Source of the DNA: Paraburkholderia terricola
Lineage (GTDB): Bacteria > Pseudomonadota > Gammaproteobacteria > Burkholderiales > Burkholderiaceae
Direction of reading: 5' to 3'
Length of the DNA stretch: 64,000 nucleotides
Assembly: GCF_900142195.1 (NCBI RefSeq)
Contig: NZ_FRAB01000024.1
Location: 1-64,000, forward strand
The position numbers and the translations under genes were made by a program. The stretch's first letter is position 1; each line of letters begins with the position of its first letter. Below the pieces are notes generated by a model that saw nothing but the letters and a program-made list of their open reading frames with translations, ran no database searches and was not told the origin of the DNA. Below, piece after piece: positions 54,105 to 63,500 of this stretch.

Positions 54105-55532
54105 TCAGTTAAAGCGCACGTATTCGAAATCGACCGGCTGGCGATTGACGCCCATCGCCGGCGGCGCAATCCAGTTCGCGAACTTGCCGGGTTCCGTGAC
54201 GCACCCCATCAGCGACGCGACATACGCGCGGTCTTCCGGCGTGGCGAGCCACTTCGCCTCGTTGGCGGCCCATTCGGTTTCGCTCACCACGCGGCCATCG
54301 GGCGACACGCGCGTGCCCGCAAACGTGCCGATCTGGCGATTGAACGCCTTATGCGGCACCGTCATGCGGAAATCGATGCCGGCCTTGTCGAGCACCTTGT
54401 TCCAGCGCCCCACGCCCGCCATCGAGTCCTTGATGTAATCGTCGCGCAGCACTTCGTTCATGGCGTTGAGCATCGGCACTTCGCGCTCGACCAGCTTGCC
54501 GTCCTGCACGTCGAGCAGCTTGTAGCGCTGCCCGCTCAACTGATGATCGTCGTCGCGCTTGTTCTCTTCATAGCGTCCCTTCAAACCCGAGCTATAGAAC
54601 GTAGCCGCATTCGATGAATGATCGGCGCCGAACAGGTCGATCGTCACCGAGTAATGGAAGTTCAGATAGCGCTGGATAGTCGGCAGATCGATCACGCCGG
54701 CCGCGCGAAGTTTCGTGACGTCGTCGGTGCCCAGTTCGTTCATCACTTGCGCGGTGCGCTGGATCACGCGCGACACACCCGATTCGCCGACGAACATGTG
54801 ATGCGCTTCCTCGGTCAGCATGAACCTGGTGGTGCGCGCGAGCGGATCGAAACCCGACTCGGCGAGCGCGGACAACTGGAACTTGCCGTCGCGATCGGTG
54901 AAATACGTGAACATGTAGAACGCGAGCCAGTCCGGCGTTTTCTCATTGAATGCGCCGAGAATGCGCGGATTGTCGTCGTCGCCCGAGCGGCGGCCGAGCA
55001 ATGCCTCGGCTTCCTCGCGGCCGTCACGGCCGAAATAACGATGCAGCAGATACACCATCGCCCACAAATGGCGGCCTTCCTCCACGTTCACCTGGAACAG
55101 ATTGCGCAAGTCGTACAGGGAAGGCGCCGTCAAACCGAGATGACGTTGCTGCTCGACCGAAGCCGGCTCCGTATCGCCCTGCGTCACGATGATGCGGCGC
55201 AGATTCGCGCGATGCTCGCCGGGCACGTCCTCCCACGCCGCCTCGCCCTTGTGCTCGCCGAAGTGAATCTTGCGGTCCTGCTCGCCGGGCGTCAGAAAAA
55301 TGCCCCAACGGTAGTCCGGCATTTTCACGTGATCGAAATGCGCCCAGCCGCCCGCATCCACGCTCACCGCCGTGCGCAGATACACGTCGTAACCCTGCGA
55401 GCCTTCCGGGCCCATATCGCCCCACCACGACAGAAAGTTCGGCTGCCATTGTTCGAGCGCGCGTTGCAGCGTGCGGTCGTCGGCGAGGTTGACGTTGTTC
55501 GGAATCTTTTCGCTGTAGTTGATCGTCGACAT
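54105..55532 (-). CDS. boxB: Benzoyl-CoA 2,3-epoxidase oxygenase subunit BoxB
   Basis: This 475-residue di-iron oxygenase has NVEEGRHLWAMVYLL with ligands E and H, and LTEEAHHMFVGESG with EExxHH-type ligands. It converts benzoyl-CoA to 2,3-epoxybenzoyl-CoA with oxygen and electrons from BoxA. Sequence and length are typical. AAGGAA precedes the ATG. It lies between boxC and boxA. Confidence 0.97.
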   Translation of the reverse strand: MSTINYSEKIPNNVNLADDRTLQRALEQWQPNFLSWWGDMGPEGSQGYDVYLRTAVSVDAGGWAHFDHVKMPDYRWGIFLTPGEQDRKIHFGEHKGEAAWEDVPGEHRANLRRIIVTQGDTEPASVEQQRHLGLTAPSLYDLRNLFQVNVEEGRHLWAMVYLLHRYFGRDGREEAEALLGRRSGDDDNPRILGAFNEKTPDWLAFYMFTYFTDRDGKFQLSALAESGFDPLARTTRFMLTEEAHHMFVGESGVSRVIQRTAQVMNELGTDDVTKLRAAGVIDLPTIQRYLNFHYSVTIDLFGADHSSNAATFYSSGLKGRYEENKRDDDHQLSGQRYKLLDVQDGKLVEREVPMLNAMNEVLRDDYIKDSMAGVGRWNKVLDKAGIDFRMTVPHKAFNRQIGTFAGTRVSPDGRVVSETEWAANEAKWLATPEDRAYVASLMGCVTEPGKFANWIAPPAMGVNRQPVDFEYVRFN

Positions 55533-55640
55533 GGTCGGTTCCTTGAGCGGATGCAGTGCCGCGCGTATCCGGCGGGCCGCGTTGCGTTAAATCGCGTTAA
55601 TGGCGTGGATGCTTTTCAGGCGCGCGCATTCACACGCGCA

Positions 55641-57314
55641 TCACACGCGCGAAGCATCGAACTGCGCCTTGCTGCCCTTGCCGTACACCTTGAGCGCGCC
55701 TTTCTCGCCCACTGCGTTCGGCCGGTTGAAGATCCAGTTCTGCCATGCGGTGAGACGGCCGAAGATGCGCGTCTCCATCGTCTCGGGCCCGTTGAAGCGC
55801 AAGTTCGCTTCGAGGCCGGTGAGCGCATCGGGCGACATCGCGGCGCGTTCTTCGAGCGCGATGCGGATTTCGTCGGCCCAGTCGATATCGTCGGGAGAGG
55901 CGGTGACGAGTCCGAGGCGCTCGGCGTCGACCGGTTTGATCGGCTGGCCGATTTTCGAGCGCACGGCGTCGAGCGGTTCGGCTTCTTCATAGAACCGGCG
56001 AGCAAGCCGCGACTGATGCGTCACCATCGGATAAAGCCCGAAGTTGACCTCCGAAAGCGTGATGGCCGGCTCCTCGTCCTCATTGCTCGGCAGCGCGGCC
56101 ATATACGCGCGGTCGGCGGCGAACGCGAGTTCCGCGAAGGTGCCGGCAAAGCACGAGCCCGGTTCGATCAGCGCGAACAGCGAGCGCGACGAGACGTCGA
56201 TGCGCGCGAGCGTGCGGCGCAGCAGGCCGATCGTTTCGCGCACGAACCAGTGATCGCGGTGCTGCATCAGCGTGGCGTCCGCGGCGAGCAGGTTGCGCGC
56301 GTCGCCTTCGGTCTTGAACACCCAGGTGCCGACTCCGAGCTCATTGGTACGCATCGAGAGAATCGCGTCGTCGAGCTCGCGCGCGAATTGCAGCGGCCAC
56401 CAGTGCGCGCCGGCTGCAACGATGGCGTCGATCTGCGTGGGTTGCTCGGTTGGCGGCGCTTTCGCCGTGAACGTCGCGATGCGCCTGGCGCGCTCGATCG
56501 TGACGTCGAGCGTCTGGTACGTCAGGCCGTCTTCGCGGTCGGCGCGTTCGACGCGCGTGAGCATCACGCCGCCCGGCGCATCCCCGGGACGATCGCTTTT
56601 TGCCGCGAGTTCAAGCGCGCGCGCCTGGATGGCCTGATCGAACTGATTCGGCTTCACGACTTCATCCACGAGACGCCAGGCTTTCGCGCGCTCGCCGCGA
56701 ATGCCTTCCACCACCGTGCAGAAGATATCCGCGCGATCGTGGCGCACCTTGCGTTTGTCGGTCACGCGCGTGAGGCCCCCGGTGCCGGGCAACACGCCGA
56801 GCAACGGCACTTCCGGCAGCGACACCGACGACGAGCGGTCATCCACCAGATAGATTTCGTCGCAAGCCAGCGCGAGTTCGTAACCGCCGCCGGCGCATGC
56901 GCCGTTCACCGCCGCGAGAAACTTCAAGCCCGAGTAACGCGACGAATCCTCGAGACCGTTGCGCGTCTCGTTGGTGAACTTGCAGAAGTTGACCTTCCAC
57001 GCATGGGAGGACAAACCCAGCATGAAGATGTTGGCGCCCGAGCAGAACACGCGGTCTTTCAGGCTGGTGAGCACCACCGTTTTGACTTCGGGATGCTCGA
57101 AGCGGATGCGTTGTATCGCGTCGTGCAGTTCGATATCGACGCCGAGGTCGTATGAGTTCAGCTTCAGCTTGTAGCCGTCGCGGATGCCACCGTCCTCGGC
57201 GATATCGATGCCGAGCGTCGCGACCGGACCGTTGAAGCTCAGCTTCCAATGCTTGTACTGCGAGGGATCGGTGCGGTAGTCGACCGGCGCGACCGCGGTT
57301 TCTGCTGTGGACAT
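55641..57314 (-). CDS. boxC: 2,3-epoxybenzoyl-CoA dihydrolase BoxC
   Basis: This 557-residue protein has two crotonase-like halves. The first has VFCSGANIFMLGLSSHAW and FLAAVNGACAGGGYELALACDE; the second has LFALIEPGSCFAGTFAELAFAADRAYM. It opens the epoxide ring, releasing formate and a C6 dehydroadipyl-CoA semialdehyde. The ATG at 57314 follows AGGAGAC. It is first in the leftward box operon, with a promoter at 57353-57381. Confidence 0.97.
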   Translation of the reverse strand: MSTAETAVAPVDYRTDPSQYKHWKLSFNGPVATLGIDIAEDGGIRDGYKLKLNSYDLGVDIELHDAIQRIRFEHPEVKTVVLTSLKDRVFCSGANIFMLGLSSHAWKVNFCKFTNETRNGLEDSSRYSGLKFLAAVNGACAGGGYELALACDEIYLVDDRSSSVSLPEVPLLGVLPGTGGLTRVTDKRKVRHDRADIFCTVVEGIRGERAKAWRLVDEVVKPNQFDQAIQARALELAAKSDRPGDAPGGVMLTRVERADREDGLTYQTLDVTIERARRIATFTAKAPPTEQPTQIDAIVAAGAHWWPLQFARELDDAILSMRTNELGVGTWVFKTEGDARNLLAADATLMQHRDHWFVRETIGLLRRTLARIDVSSRSLFALIEPGSCFAGTFAELAFAADRAYMAALPSNEDEEPAITLSEVNFGLYPMVTHQSRLARRFYEEAEPLDAVRSKIGQPIKPVDAERLGLVTASPDDIDWADEIRIALEERAAMSPDALTGLEANLRFNGPETMETRIFGRLTAWQNWIFNRPNAVGEKGALKVYGKGSKAQFDASRV

Positions 57315-57352
57315 GGGCGTCTCCTGACTTGGACGATGCAACCTGTTTTTGA

Positions 57353-57390
57353 ACAATAGTGCATCGTCATACCCATGTAAAGCACTTTAC
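57353..57390 (-). promoter_or_regulatory. Promoter of the boxCBA operon with candidate BoxR site
   Basis: On the minus strand TTTACA and TATTGT are separated by 17 bases. The -10 lies in GCACTATTGT, nearly the same as GCACTATAGT in the boxR/DUF4863 gap. A second palindrome GTAAAG-CA-CTTTAC (57377-57390) overlaps the -35. These are candidate BoxR operators. Confidence 0.6.
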
Positions 57391-57428
57391 TTCATGTTTA
57401 TTGGTAAACCCTAGCGCCGCAATGCATG

Positions 57429-58421
57429 TCAAATCGCGCGCGCGTCGTCCGGCGATTCCGCCGCAAGCCTTGCGGCAAGCCGGTCGCGTAGCTGCAAATA
57501 GGCGTCCGCCAAGGTTTTCTCGCTGGTGTCGAAGCTCATGTCGGCGCGGCCGTACAGCTCGCCGCGACCCGCCAGAATGCGCTTCAGGTCGTCCATCGCT
57601 TCGCGGTTGCCCGACATCGGCCGCAGGTCGCCTTGCGCGACCACGCGGCGCATGTGCTCTTCCGGCGCGGCTTGCAGCCACACGGTGAAGCAATGCGACA
57701 GCAGCGTATTGAACGTGCCCGACTCCGACACCAGGCCGCCCGGCGACGCGATCACCGCGCGCTCGTGCTCCTGAATCACCGCCTCGAGCGCGCGGTGCTC
57801 GTAGCGCCGGTAAGCGCTCGCGCCGTACAGCGAATGAATCTCCGAGGGCGGGCAGCCGGCAAGCTGCTCGATCACGCGCGTCAACTCGACGAACGGCACC
57901 TTGCGCTCCTGCGCGAGCATGCGCCCGAGCGTCGATTTGCCCGCGCCGCGCAGCCCGATCAACGCGATCCGGTCCTTGCGATGCGGGTCGCGCGGGGCCT
58001 GCGCGAACATCTCGGCGAGCGCCACGCGAGCGCGCTGCAAAGCCGCCTGATCCCGGCCGTGCAGCAGTTCGCGGATCAGCAGCCATTCGGCGGACGCCGT
58101 GGTTTCGTCGCCGATCACCTCCGCGAGCGGACAGTTCAAGGTCGTCGCGATCTGCCGCAACACCAGCACCGACGCGTTGCCCACGCCCGATTCCAGATTC
58201 GCCAGATGACGCTCCGACAAGCCGGTTTCGGTCGCCAGCGTCTTGCGGGTCATGCCGCGGCGCGCGCGCAAGAGGCGCACGCGCTCGCCCATCGCCGTGA
58301 GGAAGGGATCGCGTTCCTCGCGCTCGCCGCCGCGCTCGGTCGCGCTGTCGGGCCGGCCCGCGCGGCCTGCGTCGTCATTGGCGGCGTCGTCCGACGGCGC
58401 TGGAGTGTTATTTTGGTTCAT
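57429..58421 (-). CDS. boxR: BoxR-type regulator (XRE helix-turn-helix plus shikimate-kinase-like domain)
   Basis: This 330-residue protein has an N-terminal XRE helix-turn-helix (~44-100; MTRKTLATETGLSERHLANLESG). It is fused to a shikimate-kinase-like domain (~150-320) with a P-loop GLRGAGKST (156-164). This is the BzdR/BoxR architecture that senses benzoyl-CoA and represses box genes. No strong ribosome site is seen. It is read leftward behind a promoter shared with the divergent rightward box genes. Confidence 0.95.
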   Translation of the reverse strand: MNQNNTPAPSDDAANDDAGRAGRPDSATERGGEREERDPFLTAMGERVRLLRARRGMTRKTLATETGLSERHLANLESGVGNASVLVLRQIATTLNCPLAEVIGDETTASAEWLLIRELLHGRDQAALQRARVALAEMFAQAPRDPHRKDRIALIGLRGAGKSTLGRMLAQERKVPFVELTRVIEQLAGCPPSEIHSLYGASAYRRYEHRALEAVIQEHERAVIASPGGLVSESGTFNTLLSHCFTVWLQAAPEEHMRRVVAQGDLRPMSGNREAMDDLKRILAGRGELYGRADMSFDTSEKTLADAYLQLRDRLAARLAAESPDDARAI

Positions 58422-58451
58422 GTTTTACTGCCTCACGACTGCAATGTATGT

Positions 58452-58490
58452 ACTATAGTGCTTGACACGGCCTAGGCGAACGGTTAATTT
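58452..58490. promoter_or_regulatory. Divergent promoters of boxR and the rightward box genes
   Basis: Rightward: TTGACA (58462-58467), 17 bases, TAATTT (58485-58490). Leftward: TATAGT (-10, complement of 58452-58457) with a weak -35. The segment GTACTATAGTGC holds an 8-bp palindrome and shares ATAGTGC with the boxC promoter. Confidence 0.6.
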
Positions 58491-58606
58491 TCGCCAAATA
58501 TTGATGCAATCACAAACGCCGTCGAGATATTTCGGCCGCGTCACGGAGACGGCTCGACCACACGCATGAACTAACGTGCGTGCGCGGGTCGATATGGAGG
58601 GCTCGC

Positions 58607-59086
58607 ATGTCCCCACATGAATTCCAGCGCCTGATCGCGGGCGTGACCGGGCAACTCGCCGGCCGAGCGCTCGACGGCGAACTCGCCGCGTGGTTGAACG
58701 CCACCTGGCCCGCGGATAGCGAAACGTTCCGCGCGCTCGCCGACGCATGCCGCACCGGCGTGGCCGAAGGCTGGCTGTGCAGTCGCGAGGGCGGCGGCAT
58801 TCGCTACGGGCGCATCTTCAAGGCGCTGCCCGACACTCACGGCTTTTCCGTCGACGTGGTGGAGATGAAGGACATTGCCGGTCCGCATCACGTTCATCCT
58901 CACGGCGAGATCGACCTGATCATGCCGCTCACCGAAGGCGCCACCTTCGACGGTCATCCGGCCGGCTGGTGCGTGTACGGTCCCGGCAGCGCGCATCGTC
59001 CGACCGTGGCGAACGGTCAGGCGCTGGCGCTGTATCTGCTGCCGCAAGGCGCGATCGAATTCACCACGCCCCCCGCTTCCGCCTGA
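58607..59086 (+). CDS. DUF4863-family protein of the box cluster
   Basis: This 159-residue protein has a helical N-terminus. Its cupin-like C-terminal half has histidines in IAGPHHVHPHGEIDLIMP and VYGPGSAHRPTV, possible metal ligands. DUF4863 proteins regularly sit in aerobic benzoyl-CoA clusters; the role is unknown. GGAGG (58596-58600) precedes the ATG at 58607. It is followed 15 bases later by the boxD remnant. Confidence 0.88.
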   Translation: MSPHEFQRLIAGVTGQLAGRALDGELAAWLNATWPADSETFRALADACRTGVAEGWLCSREGGGIRYGRIFKALPDTHGFSVDVVEMKDIAGPHHVHPHGEIDLIMPLTEGATFDGHPAGWCVYGPGSAHRPTVANGQALALYLLPQGAIEFTTPPASA

Positions 59087-59101
59087 CGCACCGAGACAGC
59101 C

Positions 59102-59500
59102 ATGACCGAACTTTTGAAGAACTACGTGGATGGCCAATGGGTCGCGGGCAGCGGCGACGGCGTGACCCTGACCGATCCGGTAACAGGCGAGGCGCTGGTG
59201 CGCGTGTCGAGCGAGAGCCTCGACCTGGCGCGTGCCTTCGGCTTTGCCCGCGAACAGGCAGGCGCCGCGTTGCGCGCGTTGACCTATGCGCAGCGCACCG
59301 CGCGCCTCGCCGAAATCGTCAAGCTGCCGCAAGCCAGGCGCGACGACGACTACGCGATCGCCATCGCGAACTCGGGCACCACGCGCAACGATTCGGCGGT
59401 CGATATCGCGCTCGGCTTCTATCACCGGCGCTCGGCGGTTCAGGCATCGAGCGCGGCAATCGACGCGCTGACGCGAACAACCCACTTGCCCGCGGCATAG
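59102..59500 (+). pseudogene. boxD: boxD (3,4-dehydroadipyl-CoA semialdehyde dehydrogenase), internally deleted
   Basis: The 132 codons join the first ~102 residues of BoxD (TELLKNYVDGQWVAGSG to NSGTTRNDSAVDI) to its last ~30 (ALGFYHRRSAVQASSAAID, LTRTTHLPAA). About 400 residues, including the catalytic Cys/Glu and most of the NADP site, are missing; the normal length is about 520 or more. The frame is kept across the junction near 59408. Changes near the junction (KLPQARRDDDYAIAIANSG where family members usually have KLLQAKRD-YYAIATANSG) suggest relaxed selection. The product cannot be an active dehydrogenase. Confidence 0.9.
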
Positions 59501-59636
59501 CGGAAGCCACCTGCGGAAGTACACGCGCAAGCCGCACGCGGAGCGCACGAGACGTACACAAGCAGCAAGCAGCAAGCATCGAGCGGATCAAGAGCAGATA
59601 ACAGCCGGACCGCCCCTCACCCGTTGGAGGAGACAT

Positions 59637-61229
59637 ATGGAAGCCCTGCTGGAACCGGCTGCGAGTCAGCCCGCCGTGACGGTCGAGCCGCCGCCCGCGC
59701 TGTTCAATTTCGCGGCTTATCTGTTTCAACTGAACCAGGCGCGCGCCGCCAAAACCGCTTATGTCGACGACACCGGCGCGACCACCTACGGCGAACTGGA
59801 GAACCGCGCGCGGCGCTTCGCGAGCGTATTGCGCACGCTCGGCGTGCATCCCGAGGAACGCGTGCTGCTGGTGATGCTCGACACAGTCGAATTGCCGATC
59901 GCGTTTCTCGGCGCGCTCCTCGCGGGCGTCGTGCCGGTGGTCGCGAATACGCTGCTCACCGCGCCCGATTACGTGTACATGCTCACGCATAGCCACGCGC
60001 GCGCCGTGATCGCATCGGGCGCGTTGCTGGCGAACGTCACGCAGGCGATGGAAGCCACCGAGCACGACGGCTGTCAGTTGATCGTCTCGCAGCCGCGCGA
60101 AGGCAACATGCTCGCGACGCCGCTACTCAAGGATCTGCTCGACGCCGCGACGCCGGCAGGCAAATCCGCCGCCACCGGTTGCGACGACATCGCGTTCTGG
60201 CTGTACTCGTCCGGCTCGACCGGCAAGCCGAAGGGCACCGTCCACACGCATGCGAATCTCTACTGGACCGCCGAACTGTATGCGAAGCCGATCCTCGGCA
60301 TTGTGGAGGGCGACGTGGTGTTCTCGGCGGCGAAGCTGTTCTTCGCCTATGGGCTCGGCAATGCGCTGACGTTCCCGCTGTCGGTCGGCGCGACCGCGGT
60401 GCTGATGGCGGAGCGCCCCACCGCCGACGCGATCTTCAAGCGTCTCGTGCAGCATCGCCCCACCATCTTTTACGGCGTGCCGACGCTCTACGCGAGCATG
60501 CTGGTCTCGCCCAATCTGCCCGCGCGCGCCGATGTCGCGATGCGCGTGTGCGCGTCGGCGGGCGAGGCCTTGCCGCGCGAAATCGGCGAGCGCTTCACCG
60601 CGCACTTCGGCTGCGAGATACTCGACGGCATCGGCTCGACGGAAATGCTGCATATCTTCTTGTCGAATCGCGCGGGCTCGGTCGAATACGGCACCACGGG
60701 CCGTCCCGTGCCGGGCTATGAAGTCGCGTTGCGCGACGAGTTGGGTCAGCCGGTGCCCGACGGCGAAATCGGCGATCTGTTTATCAAGGGGCCGAGCGCG
60801 GCGCTGATGTACTGGAGCAATCGCGAGAAGTCGCGCGCCACGTTTCTCGGCGAATGGATTCGCAGCGGCGACAAGTACTGCCGTCTGCCGAACGGCTGCT
60901 ATGTGTACGCGGGGCGCAGCGACGACATGCTGAAAGTGAGCGGCCAGTACGTCTCGCCCGTCGAAGTGGAGATGGTGCTCGTGCAGCATGACGCGGTGCT
61001 GGAAGCGGCGGTGGTCGGCTTGGATCACGGCGGGCTCGTCAAGACGCGCGCGTTCGTCGTGTTGAAGCGTGAGTTCGCCGCCTCTGAGATACTCGCGGAT
61101 GAACTGAAAGCCTTCGTCAAGGGACGGCTCGCGCCGCATAAGTACCCGCGCGATATCGTGTTCCTCGACGATTTGCCGAAGACCGCCACCGGCAAGATTC
61201 AACGCTTCAAACTGCGCGAACAGTCATGA
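59637..61229 (+). CDS. bclA: Benzoate-CoA ligase
   Basis: This 530-residue acyl-adenylate-forming enzyme has the P-loop YSSGSTGKPKG (~189-199), the core motif YGTTGRPVPGYE, and the C-terminal lysine motif PKTATGKIQRFK (~515-526). It closely follows the benzoate/4-hydroxybenzoate-CoA ligase pattern (FFAYGLGNALTFPL, GSTEMLHIFLSN). It activates benzoate for BoxAB. GGAGGAGAC precedes the ATG. The stop is eight bases before the hydrolase start. Confidence 0.96.
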   Translation: MEALLEPAASQPAVTVEPPPALFNFAAYLFQLNQARAAKTAYVDDTGATTYGELENRARRFASVLRTLGVHPEERVLLVMLDTVELPIAFLGALLAGVVPVVANTLLTAPDYVYMLTHSHARAVIASGALLANVTQAMEATEHDGCQLIVSQPREGNMLATPLLKDLLDAATPAGKSAATGCDDIAFWLYSSGSTGKPKGTVHTHANLYWTAELYAKPILGIVEGDVVFSAAKLFFAYGLGNALTFPLSVGATAVLMAERPTADAIFKRLVQHRPTIFYGVPTLYASMLVSPNLPARADVAMRVCASAGEALPREIGERFTAHFGCEILDGIGSTEMLHIFLSNRAGSVEYGTTGRPVPGYEVALRDELGQPVPDGEIGDLFIKGPSAALMYWSNREKSRATFLGEWIRSGDKYCRLPNGCYVYAGRSDDMLKVSGQYVSPVEVEMVLVQHDAVLEAAVVGLDHGGLVKTRAFVVLKREFAASEILADELKAFVKGRLAPHKYPRDIVFLDDLPKTATGKIQRFKLREQS

Positions 61230-61237
61230 GGTAATCC

Positions 61238-62071
61238 ATGCAGAACCCCGCCGCCGCAAGCGCCGCCAGCGATTTCGCCGACCTGCCCGCGACGGCGTCG
61301 CATGGGCCGTTGCGCATCGAATATCGCTGGGTGAACGAGGCTGCGGGCGATGCGCCGCTCGCCGTGTTCCTGCACGAGGGACTCGGCTCGCTCGCCATGT
61401 GGCGCGACTGGCCGCAATCCCTATGCGAGCAACTCGGCATGCGCGGGCTCGTCTATTCACGGCCCGGTTACGGACGCTCCACGCCGCGCGCGTATGACGT
61501 GAAATGGCCGGTCGATTTCATGACCGCCCAGGCGCGCGACATTCTGCCCGCCTTGCTCGACGCACTGAATATCGACATGCGTCAGCGCCAACGCATGTGG
61601 CTCGTCGGCCATAGCGACGGCGGCTCGATCGCGCTGCTGTACGCGGCGCTCTACCCCGGGGCGTTGGCCGGCGCGGTGGCGATCGCGCCGCACGTATTCG
61701 TCGAAGACATTTCGGTGCAAAGCATCGCGCAGACCAAACAGCTTTACGAAACCACCGACCTGCGCGGCAAACTCAGCCGCTATCACGCCGACGTCGATTC
61801 GGCGTTTTATGGCTGGAACGACATCTGGCTGAATCCGGCCTTCAGGCAGTGGACCACTGCCGAGGAACTGCCTGCGATCCGCGAGCCGCTGCTCGCGGTG
61901 CAAGGTCACGACGACCATTACGGCACGATGGCGCAGATCGAGACGATCGCGCAGCGCGTGCCGCATGCGCGGCTCGTGAAGCTCGACGCTTGCGGACATT
62001 CGCCGCATCGCGATGCGCCGCGGGCGTTGAACGAGGCCATTGCCGCGTTCATTGTTCAACAGCGCCAGTAG
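61238..62071 (+). CDS. Alpha/beta hydrolase of the box cluster
   Basis: This 277-residue alpha/beta hydrolase has an oxyanion-hole region FLHEGLGS, nucleophile S126 in VGHSDGGS, D225 or D226 in QGHDDHYG and H254 in CGHSPHRD. A hydrolase or lactonase gene is a known member of box clusters; its substrate here is unproven. GAGGTAAT precedes the ATG. It is the last gene of the rightward box operon. Confidence 0.88.
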   Translation: MQNPAAASAASDFADLPATASHGPLRIEYRWVNEAAGDAPLAVFLHEGLGSLAMWRDWPQSLCEQLGMRGLVYSRPGYGRSTPRAYDVKWPVDFMTAQARDILPALLDALNIDMRQRQRMWLVGHSDGGSIALLYAALYPGALAGAVAIAPHVFVEDISVQSIAQTKQLYETTDLRGKLSRYHADVDSAFYGWNDIWLNPAFRQWTTAEELPAIREPLLAVQGHDDHYGTMAQIETIAQRVPHARLVKLDACGHSPHRDAPRALNEAIAAFIVQQRQ

Positions 62072-62445
62072 AACTTCGGCGTTGGGGCATCACATAACTG
62101 CGCGATGCCGGCGCGGTTTCCTCATGCGGTTCAAATAAACAACGGCGAGACAACGGCGCAACGTTAAAAACCGCGCCACGCGCATTCGCGTTTCAATTTT
62201 CCGCTCTAAAAGATACCGTTGCGCAAGCGTTCAATATGCTTGTAGACTTCGCGATCATTCGTCGGCGCCTTTAATCGCCGGCGACATTAAAAACACAAAT
62301 TTGCTTAACGATTTCACACTGCTTCAATGCAAAGGAACACGTTTCCCCGTTTGCTGTTGCAGATTTTCATAAGGCCGGCTGCGCAATGCGGATAATTCAG
62401 CCCGCCATTTTCTGTTTGTATGACTTCACCTGATAGAACATCGAC
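62072..62445. other. Intergenic gap, relatively AT-rich, no recognised gene
   Basis: A 374-base gap lies between the hydrolase and the SPFH gene. A weak foldback around 62260-62285 (GGCG/CGCC) is the only structure noted. It presumably contains the SPFH promoter. Confidence 0.5.
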
Positions 62446-63324
62446 ATGGGCCAAATCATCTTTATTCTTTTTCTTGCCGTCATTATCGGCGCGGCAGCCG
62501 TATTCGCATCGAAATCGCTGCGCAAGGATCATCAGCCGCAAATGCGCTATGGCGTAATCATCTTCGTTCTCGTCGTCGCCGTTGGCGCGCTGTTCTCGAG
62601 CTTCGTGCAGGTTTCGCAATCGCACATCGGCGTGGTGACGACCTTCGGACATATCGAGGCGGAAACGCTGCCCGAAGGCCCGCACCTGGTGAGCCCGGTA
62701 TCGCGCCTGCACGAAGTTTTCATCGGGCTCGACGTCGCCAAGGTGGAAGGCGCGCAGGCGGCGTCCAAGGATCTGCAGTCGGTGCACACCGATCTGACGA
62801 TGAACTACCGCGTCGATCCGAACAAGGTTCGTGCGCTGTATGCCATGGCGCCGTCGCTCCAGTATGAAGCCTCGTATGTGCAGCCAGCCATGTTCGAGGT
62901 GTTCAAGGCGGTTGCGGCGCGCTACACCGCGGAAGAACTGGTGACCAGGCGCCAGCAGGTCTCCACCGACATCATGAGCGGACTGATTACGAAACTGAAA
63001 GGCTATGGCTTCCTGATCCAGGATATCAACATCACCAATTTCAAGTTCAGCGCGGCGTTCGACCAGGCCATTGAAGCCAAGGTCACCGCGAGCCAGCGCG
63101 CCGAGCAGGCGGAGCGCGAACTCGCGCGCGTGAAGTTCGAAGCCGATCAGCAGATCGCCAAGGCGCGCGGCGAGGCCGAATCGATCGCGATTCAGGCGCA
63201 AGCGGTCAAGACCAACGGCGGCAAGGAGTATCTGCAACTGCAGGCGATCAACCGCTGGGACGGCAAGCTGCCGACGTACCTGGGCGCGGGCGCGCCGCTG
63301 CCGTTCCTGAATCTCGACAAGTAA
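62446..63324 (+). CDS. SPFH/prohibitin-family membrane protein
   Basis: This 292-residue protein has two N-terminal hydrophobic helices (~3-22 and 35-57) and an SPFH/band-7 domain (VGVVTTFGHIEAETLPEG-like region, then LTMNYRVDPNKVRALY). A coiled-coil tail follows (ASQRAEQAERELARVKFEADQQIAKARGEAES). Family members scaffold membrane microdomains or regulate FtsH-type proteases. It is likely monocistronic. No NfeD partner is visible. Confidence 0.9.
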   Translation: MGQIIFILFLAVIIGAAAVFASKSLRKDHQPQMRYGVIIFVLVVAVGALFSSFVQVSQSHIGVVTTFGHIEAETLPEGPHLVSPVSRLHEVFIGLDVAKVEGAQAASKDLQSVHTDLTMNYRVDPNKVRALYAMAPSLQYEASYVQPAMFEVFKAVAARYTAEELVTRRQQVSTDIMSGLITKLKGYGFLIQDINITNFKFSAAFDQAIEAKVTASQRAEQAERELARVKFEADQQIAKARGEAESIAIQAQAVKTNGGKEYLQLQAINRWDGKLPTYLGAGAPLPFLNLDK

Positions 63325-63500
63325 GCACCGCTTTTGCCATGCCGTTGCCGCTGCCCTTTCGTAGTGCAGCGGCATGCCGACAATAAAAACCCCTCACTAC
63401 CTCTTCACAAAACTTACACAGGTAAGCGATTATGCTTCTGCATCGCTGACCTGGGCACACGGATGCCCTCGCACCCCTTCCCCGTGCCGGAGTCGTTGCC

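Noticed and set aside
63347..63373. 8-bp hairpin GCCGCTGC/GCAGCGGC after the SPFH gene
   Set aside because: The loop is 11 bases and there is no T run; not enough for a terminator call.
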